Source: Bursaphelenchus xylophilus
Taxonomy: Eukaryota > Nematoda > Chromadorea > Rhabditida > Aphelenchoididae
Reading direction: 5' to 3'
DNA length: 64,000 nt
Assembly: GCA_904066235.2 (NCBI GenBank)
Contig: CAJFCV020000002.1
Span: forward strand, 9,238,001-9,302,000
Part shown: one piece after another, positions 48,533 to 59,646 of the stretch
Numbering within the stretch: the first letter of the stretch is position 1
Layout: every line of letters begins with the position of its first letter
The notes under the pieces: generated by a model
Seen by the model: only the letters and a program-made list of their open reading frames with translations
Databases searched by the model: none
What the model was told of the DNA's origin: nothing
Program-made: the position numbers and the translations under genes

Positions 48533-48980
48533 CAGGGAAGTACCCAAAGTTAGACGCTCAGATTTTGATGAAACTTGGCACAAGTGTAGAATAATTTTTT
48601 CTAAAGTATATGCGAGAATCCTAGCTCGTGTTTTTCAGAAAACACCGAAATTTTGAAATCGAAAGTTTGCAAAAATATGAGACTTTTTGCCAAATTTCGG
48701 CACGAAAATTTTCATGCCTATTTCTACCGTAAAGGATAATGTTTCTGTAAAAAATCAAATTTTTCCGCACGAAACTCCCAAAGTTATTGACAAAAAATGT
48801 TTTCTCTCTGTCCGCTCTCCACGTTTAGCGTGCTCTCTCGGCGTCAAAAAATCGTTCGATATCTTGGTGGCGCCTGCAAAGCGCGAGCTAAAACTTTCAG
48901 GAATTGATACTTAGTTCAAGACCGACATGAGTGCAAAATTAAAAGAAAATCTGAGCGTCGCACTTGAGGTACTTCCCTTG
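48533..48980. repeat. Hairpin MITE, CAAGGGAAGTAC superfamily
   Basis: 448 bp, CAGGGAAGTACCC to ACTTCCCTTG, TAA on both flanks. Confidence 0.87.
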
Positions 48981-49361
48981 TAAATTCAATAAAAGGTAAA
49001 ATACGTACACAATAATTTTACTGACCAAGACTTTGCGGACTTCAGAAACTTTGCTCAGGCTGATTTTCGATGGAAACGTCGCAACTAATAATAGTGAGCG
49101 GAACTAAGATTTCAAAAATACCTTTGTTTTGCAATATTCGACTATAGATGTTGTTCGGAAAAATGCAAGCGTATGATCTCGAGGAGCCTTACAATTTCTG
49201 AAGCTATATTTTTGCCATATACAAAATCCAAACGCGATATTTTCAGCACTTCTTCGAAAGTTCAGAAAATTACCGAAATTCCATTTTTTACACCAAAATA
49301 AATCGCTATCTTCCACAACCCTCTCGTTGATTACTACGTAAAAGATCATCCTACACCCCTC

Positions 49362-49748
49362 ATGGTCACTAAAACAATATCTGTTGCTAAACCAGCCGAC
49401 AGTAGTTGGCCCGAGTGGCCAGACGTCGGCCACAAGAAAAGGAGGGGTTGTTGCGACAGAAAAAAGTCCATTCATTCGGAAGACGGTCACTGGAACATGT
49501 TGTGCTTCAACTGTTTGTGGACCGCAAATAATAATTCCATTCGCCCATTGTGCGCGGCGTCGCGTGAAACGAAAAGGGAGAGGGGAGAAAGCAGACGACA
49601 CGCGCGCTACAGAAGACGCTACACCGCGATCCTAACGGATGAGCGCGAGAAATACGATCGGAGTGATGAGTCAACGCGCCTTTTAGGAAGTGGTGAATAT
49701 AATGGAAGGCATGAGACAGCCAGAGGCAAATGGATTGAACAAGTTTAA
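49362..49748 (+). CDS. Doubtful 128-residue open frame
   Basis: A GC-richer patch carries open frames in several registers: 49362-49748 and 49384-49635 (plus) and 49104-49601 (minus). The longest plus frame starts with ATG and is Arg-rich, with a Cys-containing middle (RRGCCDRKK, LCFNCLW). No domain, signal peptide or clean splice structure was recognised, and the overlap of open frames suggests chance. A short gene or exon on either strand remains possible. Confidence 0.15.
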   Translation: MVTKTISVAKPADSSWPEWPDVGHKKRRGCCDRKKSIHSEDGHWNMLCFNCLWTANNNSIRPLCAASRETKRERGESRRHARYRRRYTAILTDEREKYDRSDESTRLLGSGEYNGRHETARGKWIEQV

Positions 49749-50155
49749 AAAGCATAATTCTCGTGTGGCTATGCTAGAATATTTGCTAAATTTTACACAT
49801 GGTTTGGGCCTTGGATATATATTTTTATTCCCGAAAATTGCAACTTGAACATTGTAAAGGCAGCCAAGATAGCCAACAAGATTTTTCGACGAGAGACTGT
49901 GCGAAATGCAGAGGGCTTTTAGCAAGGCGCAGCCCTAAAATTCGCATCGCTTTCAAAAAAACTCACGCTGAATTTGCCCCCAAGTTTTATTAAAATTTCA
50001 GAGTTGATTCAATGGCAGTTCCTTTTCCAAGAGGGTTTGCTTGAAACTGAACTTTCAGATATTGATAAAGCATGTCATTTTTTGGATTTTCAGCTCGAAG
50101 TTACAGTGAAACGTCCATAGAAAAGCCCTTCAAAAGACGACAACAAAATCTTCTA

Positions 50156-50402
50156 CAGTTATGGACCTGATCCAGTGGCAAAAAACGTACAATTTTGCAT
50201 CCGGGAAGTATCAAAAAATGTAGCAAAATGTCTCCCTCTCCAACTAAAAAGAACTTTCTTTTGAAGACCTTTCCCTCCCAAAAAGAGCGAGATTTTGAAA
50301 CCGGAGTTTTTTCACTTGGAGAGGGAGGTATTTGCTAAATTTTGTGATACTTCCCTGATGCAGAATGACACGTTTTTTGCCACTGGATCAGGTCCGCCAC
50401 TG
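50156..50402. repeat. CAGTGGCGG MITE, complete
   Basis: 247 bp, left end CAGTTATGGACCTGATCCAG and right end CAGGTCCGCCACTG, flanked by TA. Confidence 0.85.
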
Positions 50403-50409
50403 TATAAAA

Positions 50410-51340
50410 GACTTATTTTTTGTGGCTTAAAAATTGTGGTACAGAGGTTTGACTGTTTTATTGCCTTTAATTTACAAACTGGGACTTCGGAAAATTCAAA
50501 AAACCTGTGATATAGATATTACTACACTGAAGACCTTCTATTTAAAAATTACGCATAAAAATAAGTTTTTTTACTACAACAACAAATGATAATTCTCTAC
50601 CTCCTCTTCAGTTTTTTCCGCAAAAATTTTGCCATATGTCCCGCCAAAATGCATATCCCAAGTATAAGATTCATCGTCAGAAATCCCGAAAAAACGATAA
50701 AACTATGTCAATGAGCGCTTATCCAGAGATTCGACTTCTCGATTGCGCAATCAAAAAATTAACGCGCATATTTCGAATAACTTTAATTGAAAAGTCGGGC
50801 ATTCAGAACGGGTTTTCAGGTGACATGGAATTTAGCGTGTTTATAAGGATTGATCTGTCTGGTTTGGGGAATAAAATAATTTCCTTTGTGATTCAGAGAC
50901 AAATTAGTGTGTATACTATTGAGCTATAGGTCAAATACACGTCAAACGTATAGTGAAAATAAAGCAAAAAAAGACTTAAATTAGAAATAACAGGGTAAAA
51001 TACGTCGGTCTCCGTGTTGAGATGTTAAAGGTACATTTGCAATTGCAAGAAAGTAAAATTTAATACAAAGAAAAACAAAAGAATTGCTCAAAATTCGACC
51101 CCAGATTACCGCCAAATTTTGATTATTTTGATAAAACTTGGTGGAGATTTATGCAGAATAGCTGTTTTTAAATGTAAGACATTTGCGAGACTCCTAGGCT
51201 GCGCTTTGCAGAAACGACCGAGATTTTTAGGTCGGAAGTCGGAAAAAAATATGACCCTCTACCGTAGAGGGTAATGTTTCCACAAAAATTTTTTTTTCAT
51301 ACGAAGTTGACAAAAGACAGCCCAACAGTGTCTATGTGTA
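50410..51340. other. Gene-free spacer
   Basis: Open frame 50636-50929 (plus) is a 97-codon stretch with no recognisable family and is not called. Hairpin MITE debris (CGACCGAGATTTTTAGGTCGG) occurs near 51220. Confidence 0.35.
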
Positions 51341-51344
51341 CTCA

Positions 51345-51790
51345 CAGGGGAAGTACTCCAAGTGCGACGCTCAGATTTTGATGAAACTTGGCACAAATTT
51401 AGAATAACTTTTTCTAAGAAAAATGCGGGAATCCTAGCTCGCGCTTCGCAGAAACAACCGAGATTTTTAGATCGAAAGTAAAAATTTAGGACTTTTTGCT
51501 GAATTTTGGCACGGAAAGTTTCATGCCTGTTTCTACCGTAAAGGATAATGTTTCTACAAAAAATCAAAATTTTCCGCACGAAACTGCCAAAGTTATGGCC
51601 AAAAATGTTTTTCTCTCTCTGACCGCTCTCCGCCTTCCGCGTACTCTCTCGGCGGCAAAGATTCTTGAATATCTCGGCTGCGCCTGCAAAGCGCGAGCTA
51701 AAACCTTCAGGAATTAGTATGTGGTCTATGCTTGACATATCTGCAAAGTTTTAAGAAAATCTGAGCGTTGCCCTCGGAAGATTTCCCTTG
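51345..51790. repeat. Hairpin MITE, CAAGGGAAGTAC superfamily
   Basis: 446 bp, CAGGGGAAGTACTCC to TTTCCCTTG. Flanks TCA and TAA differ at one base. Confidence 0.85.
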
Positions 51791-51799
51791 TAAATTTTA

Positions 51800-52630
51800 T
51801 TCAAGTCTACGGCTAACAATAAGTCTAGTCATAACGAAAAACTTCACTGTCAAAAAAAGCGATCAATTTCCTTTACACAAAACAAATAAGCAAAAAATAT
51901 GTTTTTTGAACGTCTGAAGAGTTGGTGATTTTTCCGATAGACTTGTAATATACGATGCTACTAAACGAATAGACGAAAAAACATCCACATGATCAACGGT
52001 TACGCTGTATAAAAATTGCATCGACAGACGTTTGTAAATGCAAAATACAGCCAAAACTACCGTGTCAAAAATGGGAATACAAATGTAAAAATTTAAAATT
52101 AAAAAAAAATTTTTTTTTTGAGGAAAATCACTAAAAAATTGTGATTTTTAACACAAAAGATACGTTTTTCCCTTTTTTGCAAAAAAAATCATCAACAATT
52201 AACGTACTTTACAGCCATTTTTACCTTTTTCGTTTAATATATCGCAAGGTTAAGCTCGAATTAGCCGTCGAATCGAGCGAAAATCCCGAGAAATCGGTGA
52301 CGCCGTCGATGGAAATCCCACTTTCCGCTGATAACTCGGGAAAAACTTTTTGCGTCGGCAAAAAATCGCTACGATGGCAGCGGAGAAAGTCTTTGAGAAA
52401 AAGGGGAAAATGTGCTCCAATGAATCAACCACGATGTAATAATTCTTCCACGGACAGAGTGAATGTTTTGACGGAGTTCAGATCGAATTGTGGGTTGTGA
52501 TTTGTTGGGAAATGAAGGGGTTTGAACTTTGGCGCGTAAGAGATATTTTGGAAGAATATGATGTTGGAAAAAATGCCGGAGTTTTTATGATATTGTGATG
52601 GGAAGTTCTCAAGGAATGGTAATCCGATTT
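51800..52630. other. Gene-free spacer
   Basis: Contains an open frame 52141-52500 (plus) with a Lys/Arg- and Ser-rich end. No domain was seen and there is no splice evidence strong enough to call an exon. Confidence 0.3.
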
Positions 52631-52637
52631 TTGCTTA

Positions 52638-53085
52638 CAAAGAAAGTACCCCAAGTGAGACGCTCAGATTTTCTTTAAATTTTGCACACACGTCTGGCAT
52701 TGACTAAATATCAATTCCTGAAAGTTTTAGCTCGCTCTTTGCAAGGGCTACTGAGTTATTGAACTACCGTTGCCGCCGAGAGAGTACGCTATACGCGGAG
52801 AGCGGTCAAAGAGAAAAACACAAATTGCCCAAAACTTTGCCAGTTGCGTGCGGAAAAAAATTGATTTTTAGTGGAAAGATTACCCCCTATGGTAGAAATA
52901 AGCATGAAACTTTTTGTGCCGAAATTCGGAAAAAATGTCAAATTTTCGCCAACTTTCGATCTAAAAATCTCGGTTTTTTCTGCAAATTCGAACTAGGATT
53001 CTCGTATATACCATAGAAAAAATTATTCTACATTTGTGCCAAGTTTCATTAAAATCTGAGCGTCGTACTTGGGGTACTTCCCCTG
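52638..53085. repeat. Hairpin MITE, CAAGGGAAGTAC superfamily
   Basis: 448 bp, CAAAGAAAGTACCCC to TACTTCCCCTG, TTA on both flanks. It lies 14 bases from the next element of the same superfamily. Confidence 0.87.
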
Positions 53086-53099
53086 TTAGCCAAATTTAA

Positions 53100-53691
53100 C
53101 AAGGAAAGTACTTTTATGGGGGCTCCTACTTTTTGACGGGACATATCTCAAAAAATCAGAAAAAATGCGCTGATCAAGGATATATAAATCTTAGCTGCCC
53201 ATTTTAGGTTTTTAGGGGTGAAAATGCCCAAAAACTGGCTTAATTTCCCTACAAAAGGCGCAGGCATTCGAAACGATAAAAAGCGCAGTCGGTCTCTTCT
53301 TTCGGAAGAGAGCGGTGTGGCCGAGTGGTTAGTGCCGTAGTCTGGGAATCAAGAGGGTGACGCCGCACAGGTTCGATTTCCCTTTTGGGCTGAATCAACT
53401 TTTTTTGAAGTTGAAGGTCGGAAAAATAAATTTTTGGGCCAAGACTGTCTTATTACGTCTTAGAAACTCAATAAACATCATTTTAAGCCAAAATAAAAAT
53501 AGTAAACCTGTGAAAAATTAAGCGAAAAGGGGTTCATATACGACTTTAAGTCAACTTCCGATTGAGTTTTCACCCCTAAAAACCTAAAATGGGCAGCGAA
53601 GATCTATATATCCTTGATCAGCACATTTTTTCTGATTTTTTGAGATATGTCCCGTCAAAAAGTAGGAGCCCCCATAAAAGTACTTTCCTTG
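53100..53691 (+). mobile_element. tRNA-like-bearing MITE (type B), second copy
   Basis: 592 bp, the same element as 9933-10497 in the other orientation. Arms of about 126 bp (CAAGGAAAGTACTTTTATGG). Flanks are TAA and TTA. The tRNA-like module lies at 53311-53391 and a T7 run at 53401. Interior sequence matches the rab-3 copy closely apart from small indels, including a stretch near 53470-53500. Confidence 0.85.
53311..53391 (+). other. tRNA-like module in the second type B element
   Basis: A-box TGGCCGAGTGG (53318-53328) and B-box GGTTCGATTTC (53370-53380). A small hairpin, CTCTTCTTTCGGAAGAG, lies just upstream. It resembles a class II tRNA over the D arm and variable-arm region (GACGCCGCACAGGTTCGA), but the anticodon arm cannot fold properly. 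Confidence 0.6.
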
Positions 53692-54115
53692 TTAAATTAG
53701 AGACTACTCTGTACAGCTAAAACAATCTCCATACAAATAAATCTCTGCGGACATTTACTGTGGTTCACAGCGTCAGTTTAAAGCCAGGTCTCCTTATCAC
53801 ATGATATAAATAACTTTTCTATAGAAAATAAACTCATTCTGCTCAAAATTTTGTTGAAGGCATAGGCATAAAAACATATTTTTCTCTGTTTCCTCTCCTC
53901 AGTTCGTACACTCTCTCGCCGGCAAAGAACGGTGGAGATTTGAGGTTGCCTGCTGAAAGCAAAATAGAAGTTTCAAAAACCCAACCGGATTATATGTATC
54001 GTATTTTACCAATAAAAACTCAGATTTGGTGATCAATATTCTTTTTTTTCACCTTGTTTGGCAGTTTTATTTATAAACATGTTCACTTGATCTCAGTAAC
54101 AATCTCTAAACCTTC

Positions 54116-54621
54116 TTAATTTGCCAAATGCCGTCGATACCTTCCATGGCCATGATCTTCGGGCTGATTGACTCCGAAAAGACTACGGTAAGCACTTCCA
54201 ACCCACACCACGAAAGATCCATGAGTGATTCCCAAAATTTTATTGCACAGGAATTCGCTTTGTCTGTAAGATTTTCGAATACAGCTTCTGAATTCGTAAT
54301 CACACTGGGTCATGGAGCTGTCATCGTTCTCGTAGTAATGCCGGTCATAGCAGCGGTCGTGCGCCAAGCAGCAGGAGTTTACTGGAAGAAATTTATAAAG
54401 CAAATTTTGTGTCGATAGCAATGTATATACATGCATGTATATAGAGTTAAAATATATAGTATTACTATGTTCAAATCCTTACATTTATCCCGCTCACACA
54501 TTGAACTGGCGATGTACGACAGAACCTTGGTAAACTTGCTTGTTCCGCAATGATAATCGTCCAGTAATGCGGCTGCTGTATTAATTACTGTACAGAAAAT
54601 AATAATAACTTCAATTTGCAT
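54116..54621 (-). CDS. Small secreted phospholipase A2-like protein
   Basis: Two exons, 54483-54621 and 54116-54381, which give 134 residues. A short signal peptide (MQIEVIIIFCTVINTAAA) is followed by YHCGTSKFTKVL, a Cys-rich segment and the PLA2 active-site block CCLAHDRCYD, in which His and the neighbouring Asp are the catalytic pair in known enzymes. Then comes CDYEFRSCI. The consensus CC-x2-HD-x-C supports the family. The usual YGCYCG-type calcium loop is not visible, so calcium binding and enzyme activity are uncertain. The protein resembles the small nematode PLA2-like group rather than venom enzymes. AATAAA lies about 45 bases after the stop. The C-terminal 40 residues after the second Cys block have no support beyond the open frame. 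Confidence 0.78.
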
Positions 54622-54689
54622 CTTTTCCGGCTATAGGGCCTAGAAAGGAGTAACAAAATTAAGAAAAAATTCTATAAGCAAATATTCAA

Positions 54690-55090
54690 ATTAATAGGTT
54701 GTCCGGCGGCGCAGACTGGTCAAACAACGATTCATTCGCGGCAGAGGTTGTCTTAGGACTTGAGCCTGGCTGATTTGATCACGGCCTGCATAAGACAATC
54801 GGTTGAAATCAGTCTGTCAAGACTAGGGCTCAAAAATAACGCAGTCTTCGGTTGCTACCGTCTCTCAGGCAGCCTTGCACATAAAGCAAACCTTACGCGC
54901 ATTCTGAGCCATGCTCCTGACCAAAATGTGATTTAAAGCTCGCAAGGCTTGATCGGGGCCTTCGGCCGCGAAAGTAAAACGCTAAGCGTAAGACTGAACG
55001 TAACACCAAGTTATAGCGCTCAGAACGCCAACCCTATCTTTTTGGACCAAAAGGTTAAGATTGCTAGTCCTACCGCGGCCGCGAGACTAC
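54690..55090. other. GC-richer, gene-free block with hairpin potential
   Basis: About 400 bases of near-balanced composition, unlike the AT-rich flanks. It has short hairpins (GGGGCCTTCGGCCGCG, ACGCTAAGCGT) and no long open frame on either strand. It matches none of the repeat families in the window. It could be a structured RNA, a regulatory block or an old insert. 5S rRNA, U2 snRNA and SRP RNA were compared from general knowledge and do not fit. Confidence 0.35.
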
Positions 55091-55841
55091 ATGTTGTCCC
55101 CTAAAAAATGTCTCTTCTCCAAATTCTGCAAAATTTCATCAGACGCACTTGAATAAGAAAAAATTAATTGTAAAAATAAACGAAGCACCGAAAAGTTAGA
55201 CGCAATGTTTTTCCCGGTTTCCCCTTCAAATTTGGCCCTAGAACGGCTAAATCCCGAGAATCAATGTAGAATCATAAAAATCTACATAAATTTCTTTGAC
55301 CCATAACCATTCTTCCTATGTCATTTACAAAGCTATAAATGCTTGACCAATGACTCAGTTTCAAAAAACAGCGGCTACTCTTCAAGCGCTTACGCATAAC
55401 GTCTGAATTTACTACTCATTCCAAGGTAATCTGATTATAATGACGGGTAATCGGAAGGAGTATTGTATAAAGCAAACACAACATAAATTTTGGGTAAAAT
55501 ATCAACGCTTCTACAGGAATTGGAATGACGAGATTTGAGAGATGAATCTCGAAGATAAGAAAAGTTATTCTTACCAATCCAAGGGCGGTTTTTTCTCAAT
55601 TCGCCAACATTTTATTGCAAAAAGCTAACTGGGTCAAGAACGATGAGTCACAGAGATCTTCGTTTTTTAACTTATTTTTACAAGGTTCTTTTTAAAATAC
55701 GCGAAAATTGATCTGATTTTTTTTATAAAATATTAGATTTATTATGTTGCAGATCTAATCAATTCAATTGAATGCGATAAAAAAGAGTACCCGAAAGTTT
55801 AGTAAGTGTTTCAGAAAGCCGGATTAAAACTTTAAATATCT

Positions 55842-58800
55842 TCAATGTATTCCATTGTCCGAGTAGTTGCTGTGGCCATCGAACTCCTCATGATGTTTGT
55901 CCTTTTGGGCTTTGGCGTTGAAAATGGACTCGTTGATGGAGGTGGCTTTGTCTGGAAATGAAAATTTGAATATTGTATTCTTTATGCCCGGCGTATTTTA
56001 ATTCTGAAATTAAAAATTCTGAAGTTATTCTTCAGACTTCCTTCAAATTTTCGGCGAAAAGACTGTAAAATTTTGTGCCCTGTGAAGCTGTGGTAATTTT
56101 TTGTAACAACTCATACAGTGGAGAACCTGACCGGGCAAAAAACGTACCATTTTGCGTCCGGGAAGTATCAAAAATGTGGCAAAATAACTCCATTTTCAAG
56201 TGAAAAAACTCCTATTTCAAAAGCCCCCACACTTTTTGTGAGGGAAAAGGCGCGCCCATCAAAATTAAGTTATTTCACTTCGAGAGGGAGGCATTTTGAC
56301 ACATTTTTGATGCTTCCCGGATGCAAAACGATACGTTTTTTGCAACTAGATCAGGTCCCCCACTGTATACTGCCTAGGCCGGCCCTCGTAAAATTCAAAT
56401 TTGTACTGTACAAGAGGCACCAAAAAGATGGGGACAAAATCAATTGCTTATATCTTTTTTTCGGATGGCCTAATAAATCAAACGTTTGCCTTTTCTGCAA
56501 TAGTAATAGCAGTGTTTTACAGCAACGGTAATGCCAAGTTTAGATCCTATTGCAAGGCTGAAAAAATAATCAAAAATTTTTGAGAGAGCCAAAAAATTTT
56601 TCAAAATGAAAAAAGTTTTTTACAAGCTAGAAAACTCACCATTAACCTCATTGCAGAACTTCTGATATCCCGGAAACCGCATCAACGATTGATCCCACAA
56701 AAATATAAAGTAAAATGCAAAAGCGGTCAGCAAGAAAGCCAATCCAACCGCAGCTGTTTTGATATCCAGCCAGATTGTTGTAACGACCAATGCCAAGCAA
56801 ATCAGCATAAATAGGATAGGCAAAATAATCGGAATTTGAATTCTCTCCGGATGAACCTTCATCCCACTAAATCGAATGTACAGAAGTGCGGACATTGTGA
56901 GTAATCGTTGTAGGTATTGAGCAAATCCAAGACTATTAACGAGTGTCTCGGTGTCGCCAACCATGGTAAAAGTGAAGGCCAGAACGGAGTGGTAGAAAAT
57001 AGCAGCTCGAGGAGAACCCGTCTTTTCGTTGACGATGCTGAGGAATGAAGGCATATGGCCATGACGAGCAGCGGCAAAGAGGTAGCTGAAAAGGAGGGTC
57101 TTCCTTGTGTTGCAGTGGGGGACCTGATCCAGTGGCAAAAAACGTACCATTTTGCATCCAGGAGGTATCACAAAGTTCTCTTTTTCTGAGGGAAAGGCGC
57201 GCGCTTCAAAACGAAGTTATTTAACTTGGAGAGGGAGGTATTATGCTACATTTTTTGGTACTTCCCGGATGCAAAATGATACGTTTTTTGCCACTGGATC
57301 AGGTCCTTCAATGTATAATTTGTAAGGCACACACACAGGTCTTTAGCAGGTCTTTACAATCTTATGTGCAGGTTAAAAATTGGTCACAAAGCACTTTAAA
57401 ACAAGCTGAAGATACTACGGTAAGATTTTGCTTACACTACTGAAGGTTGGCGCCAAGTCCTTCCCTGATGTGTCAAGTTTTTCTCTGCCGAAAAAAATAT
57501 TTTTATTTGTGTGCGATATTGTGAAACCAATGCTTCTTCTGGGAGAGAGAAACTTGACACAAACGGGAAATACTTGGCGCCAACTTGCAGCGCCTAGCCC
57601 ACATATTAGTGAGTAAAACTTTTGGTAATTTTTTTACTTCACGCTTCTAGGCGGCAGGCTTGATATGGCGATAAAATGCGTTAGATCCTGTCCGAGATAC
57701 TCTGACCCCACGAAAACTAATTTAACTTACCGACTGGCCGTAAAAATCGTCGCATTCAAAGAGCCAATCAGCATCATGCTCGTCAAGAAGGGCATTACAT
57801 ATTGCATATTTCCCATAGTCTTCTGGGCAAAGGTCTGGGCAATAGCCGGTGAAATTAAAATCTCATCAATACTGAGAACCACCAGATACGCAAAATTTGT
57901 GACAAAAAATGTCAGAGCAACAATGGCGACTCCAAGAAGGATGGCCAAAGGGAGAGTTCTAAAACAATGAAAAAATGTTGTATAATACAGTAATAAAGTC
58001 AAGGTAGAATTGCAGATACGAGAAAAAATCTGATGACTTTTTTATTACCGTCTCGGCTTATCGACCTCTTCGATTCCAAAATTCAAAATATCCCATCCAT
58101 CATACGAAAACAAGGCTTGGAAAAATCCCATCGCCAGCGGCGCTGCCTGCCAATTCGACCCCTCGAACGGGCTTTGCAAATTTTCAGTTTTCCCTTTGAA
58201 AATCAAAAAGTAAAACCCAATGACAACGATAAGTAATGTGGCCAAAATTTTAGCGCTCGTTGCAACCACTTGAAATCTCGATGCAAATCTTTTTAACGAG
58301 AAGAAATTGAGGATACATAAAGCCCCTGAAAAATGGGTTTTAATGGATTTTACGGGTGGTAAAATAATTTAGCAGTGGTACTTACAAACAAGAGTAAAGC
58401 TGACAAGAACTTTTGCCACATGCTCCAAGGTTTTGTCTTCGATGTGAATTCGAATTCCTTGGAATAAATATTCGCTGAAGGCTTGAGCCTGGACAGCGAC
58501 GATTGATGGGTACATCATCAAACAGCCAGTCGACATGAACGAGAATGCGGCTGGGAACCTTAAACAAGAAATTTTGAAGTTGTTGGCCCTAAATTTCAAT
58601 TTGTAGCCTAGTCCCGACTTTTCGGGACGGCAACAGTTCGGGTCACCACAAAATTGATCGATACGGGGCGTAGAAGAGGTGGTGCCCAAAACATAATTGT
58701 ATTTTTTTGGGTCTACGAGGCCTGGCAAAGCTTTTGGATGGTCGGCGGACTCTCGGCGCTCTCTTTTGCTCCGGAAGGCGCGCCCTTCAAAACGGAGATT

Positions 58801-59421
58801 TTTTGTTGGAGAGGGAGGTATTTGCCACATCTTTGATACTTCCCGGATGCAAAATGGTACGTTTTTTGCCACTGGAACAGGTCCGTCGCTGTAATTAAGC
58901 TCTCTCCTAGCCTGCCCTTTGCATACAGCGACGAACCATAGTATCGTTGACCCAAACTGTCGCTGACACAAAAAGTCATAGCGCCTATGCAGCCAATTTT
59001 TAACATATAAACTTCATACTTCTAAAACTTCATCTATCATTAACAAAACCCTCTTCCCCACTTACCACCCGACATAGCACAGGTACGCAAAATCCGCTCC
59101 ACTCTTCCTTATCGACGTTCCCAACTCCACATAACAGTAGGCTCCCAGAACAGAGATTACGGCCGACAGCACCCATACAGTAAGCGCCAGTCCCACGGAA
59201 TTTGTGTATTTTACGACCGAACTGGGCGTGATGAACAGCCCGGCGCCAATCATGTTCCCACAAACGAAGCTGATGGCACCCAACAGTCCCATCTTGTGAT
59301 GCTGTGGGACCTTGTCATCGTCAGTCGGACTCTTGACAATTTTGGGGTTTTCCGGCTCCAAGGAGCTTGCATCCAGAGGCTTCTGGAAATTCTTGAGACC
59401 ATCCGACGGCTGGATGGACAT
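55842..59421 (-). CDS. LAT-type amino-acid transporter B (SLC7 light-chain family), paralogue of A
   Basis: Six exons: 59066-59421, 58386-58558, 58049-58325, 57731-57958, 56640-57085 and 55842-55951, which give 529 residues. It has the same blocks as A: SFVCGNMIGAGLFITP, ELGTSIRKSGADFAYL, ALFSYDGWDILNFGIEE and LNATIFTASRYLFAARHGH. Exons 2, 3 and the large penultimate exon have exactly the lengths seen in A (173, 277, 446). Exon 4 equals A's exons 4 plus 5 (124+104), so A gained or B lost the 36-base intron. B has a longer N-terminus and an unrelated C-terminus. The start is the ATG at 59421; in-frame codons upstream give no further ATG. The heavy-chain Cys is absent. One acceptor is the less usual TTTAAG. 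AATAAA lies about 100 bases past the stop. Confidence 0.92.
56116..56365. repeat. CAGTGGCGG MITE, complete
   Basis: 250 bp in the last intron of transporter B, CAGTGGAGAACCTGACC to CAGGTCCCCCACTG, TA flanks. Confidence 0.85.
57113..57313. repeat. CAGTGGCGG MITE, internally shortened
   Basis: In intron 4 of transporter B, 27 bases from exon 5. CAGTGGGGGACCTGATCCAG start; end CAGGTCCTTCAATG. Confidence 0.8.
58775..58891. repeat. CAGTGGCGG MITE, right half
   Basis: In intron 1 of transporter B: GGCGCGCCCTTCAAAACGG block to the terminus CAGGTCCGTCGCTG, followed by TA. Confidence 0.8.
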
Positions 59422-59646
59422 GATCAAGATAATAAAAAATGAGGAAATCCCCAAAAAAGATTCGGCTTATAACCTGAAATACAGAATGCGTTGCAATACA
59501 AACGCGAGATAATGTAAATAAACACGCGATTCGGAAAAAATCTGATAAATAGAATAACAAGAATTATTTGCAAGCATAGGGGGGCTTCTAGTCGAGAGTA
59601 AACTCGCGCGTTGTAGAGTAAACATGAGGCGTATTATTCGAAAGTG

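Noticed and set aside
49104..49601. 165-codon minus-strand gene
   Set aside because: No domain, signal peptide or splice pattern. Three frames are open together in a GC-richer patch, which makes chance likely.
9933..53691. Functional tRNA genes
   Set aside because: A- and B-box sequences are clear but anticodon and T stems do not pair and no anticodon can be assigned, so they are described only as tRNA-like modules.
54690..55090. 5S rRNA, U2 snRNA or SRP RNA gene
   Set aside because: The balanced composition suggested an RNA gene, but none of the conserved blocks of these RNAs could be found on either strand.
59421..59454. Longer N-terminus for transporter B starting at 59454
   Set aside because: The codon at 59454 is TTG, and the first ATG in the exon is at 59421.
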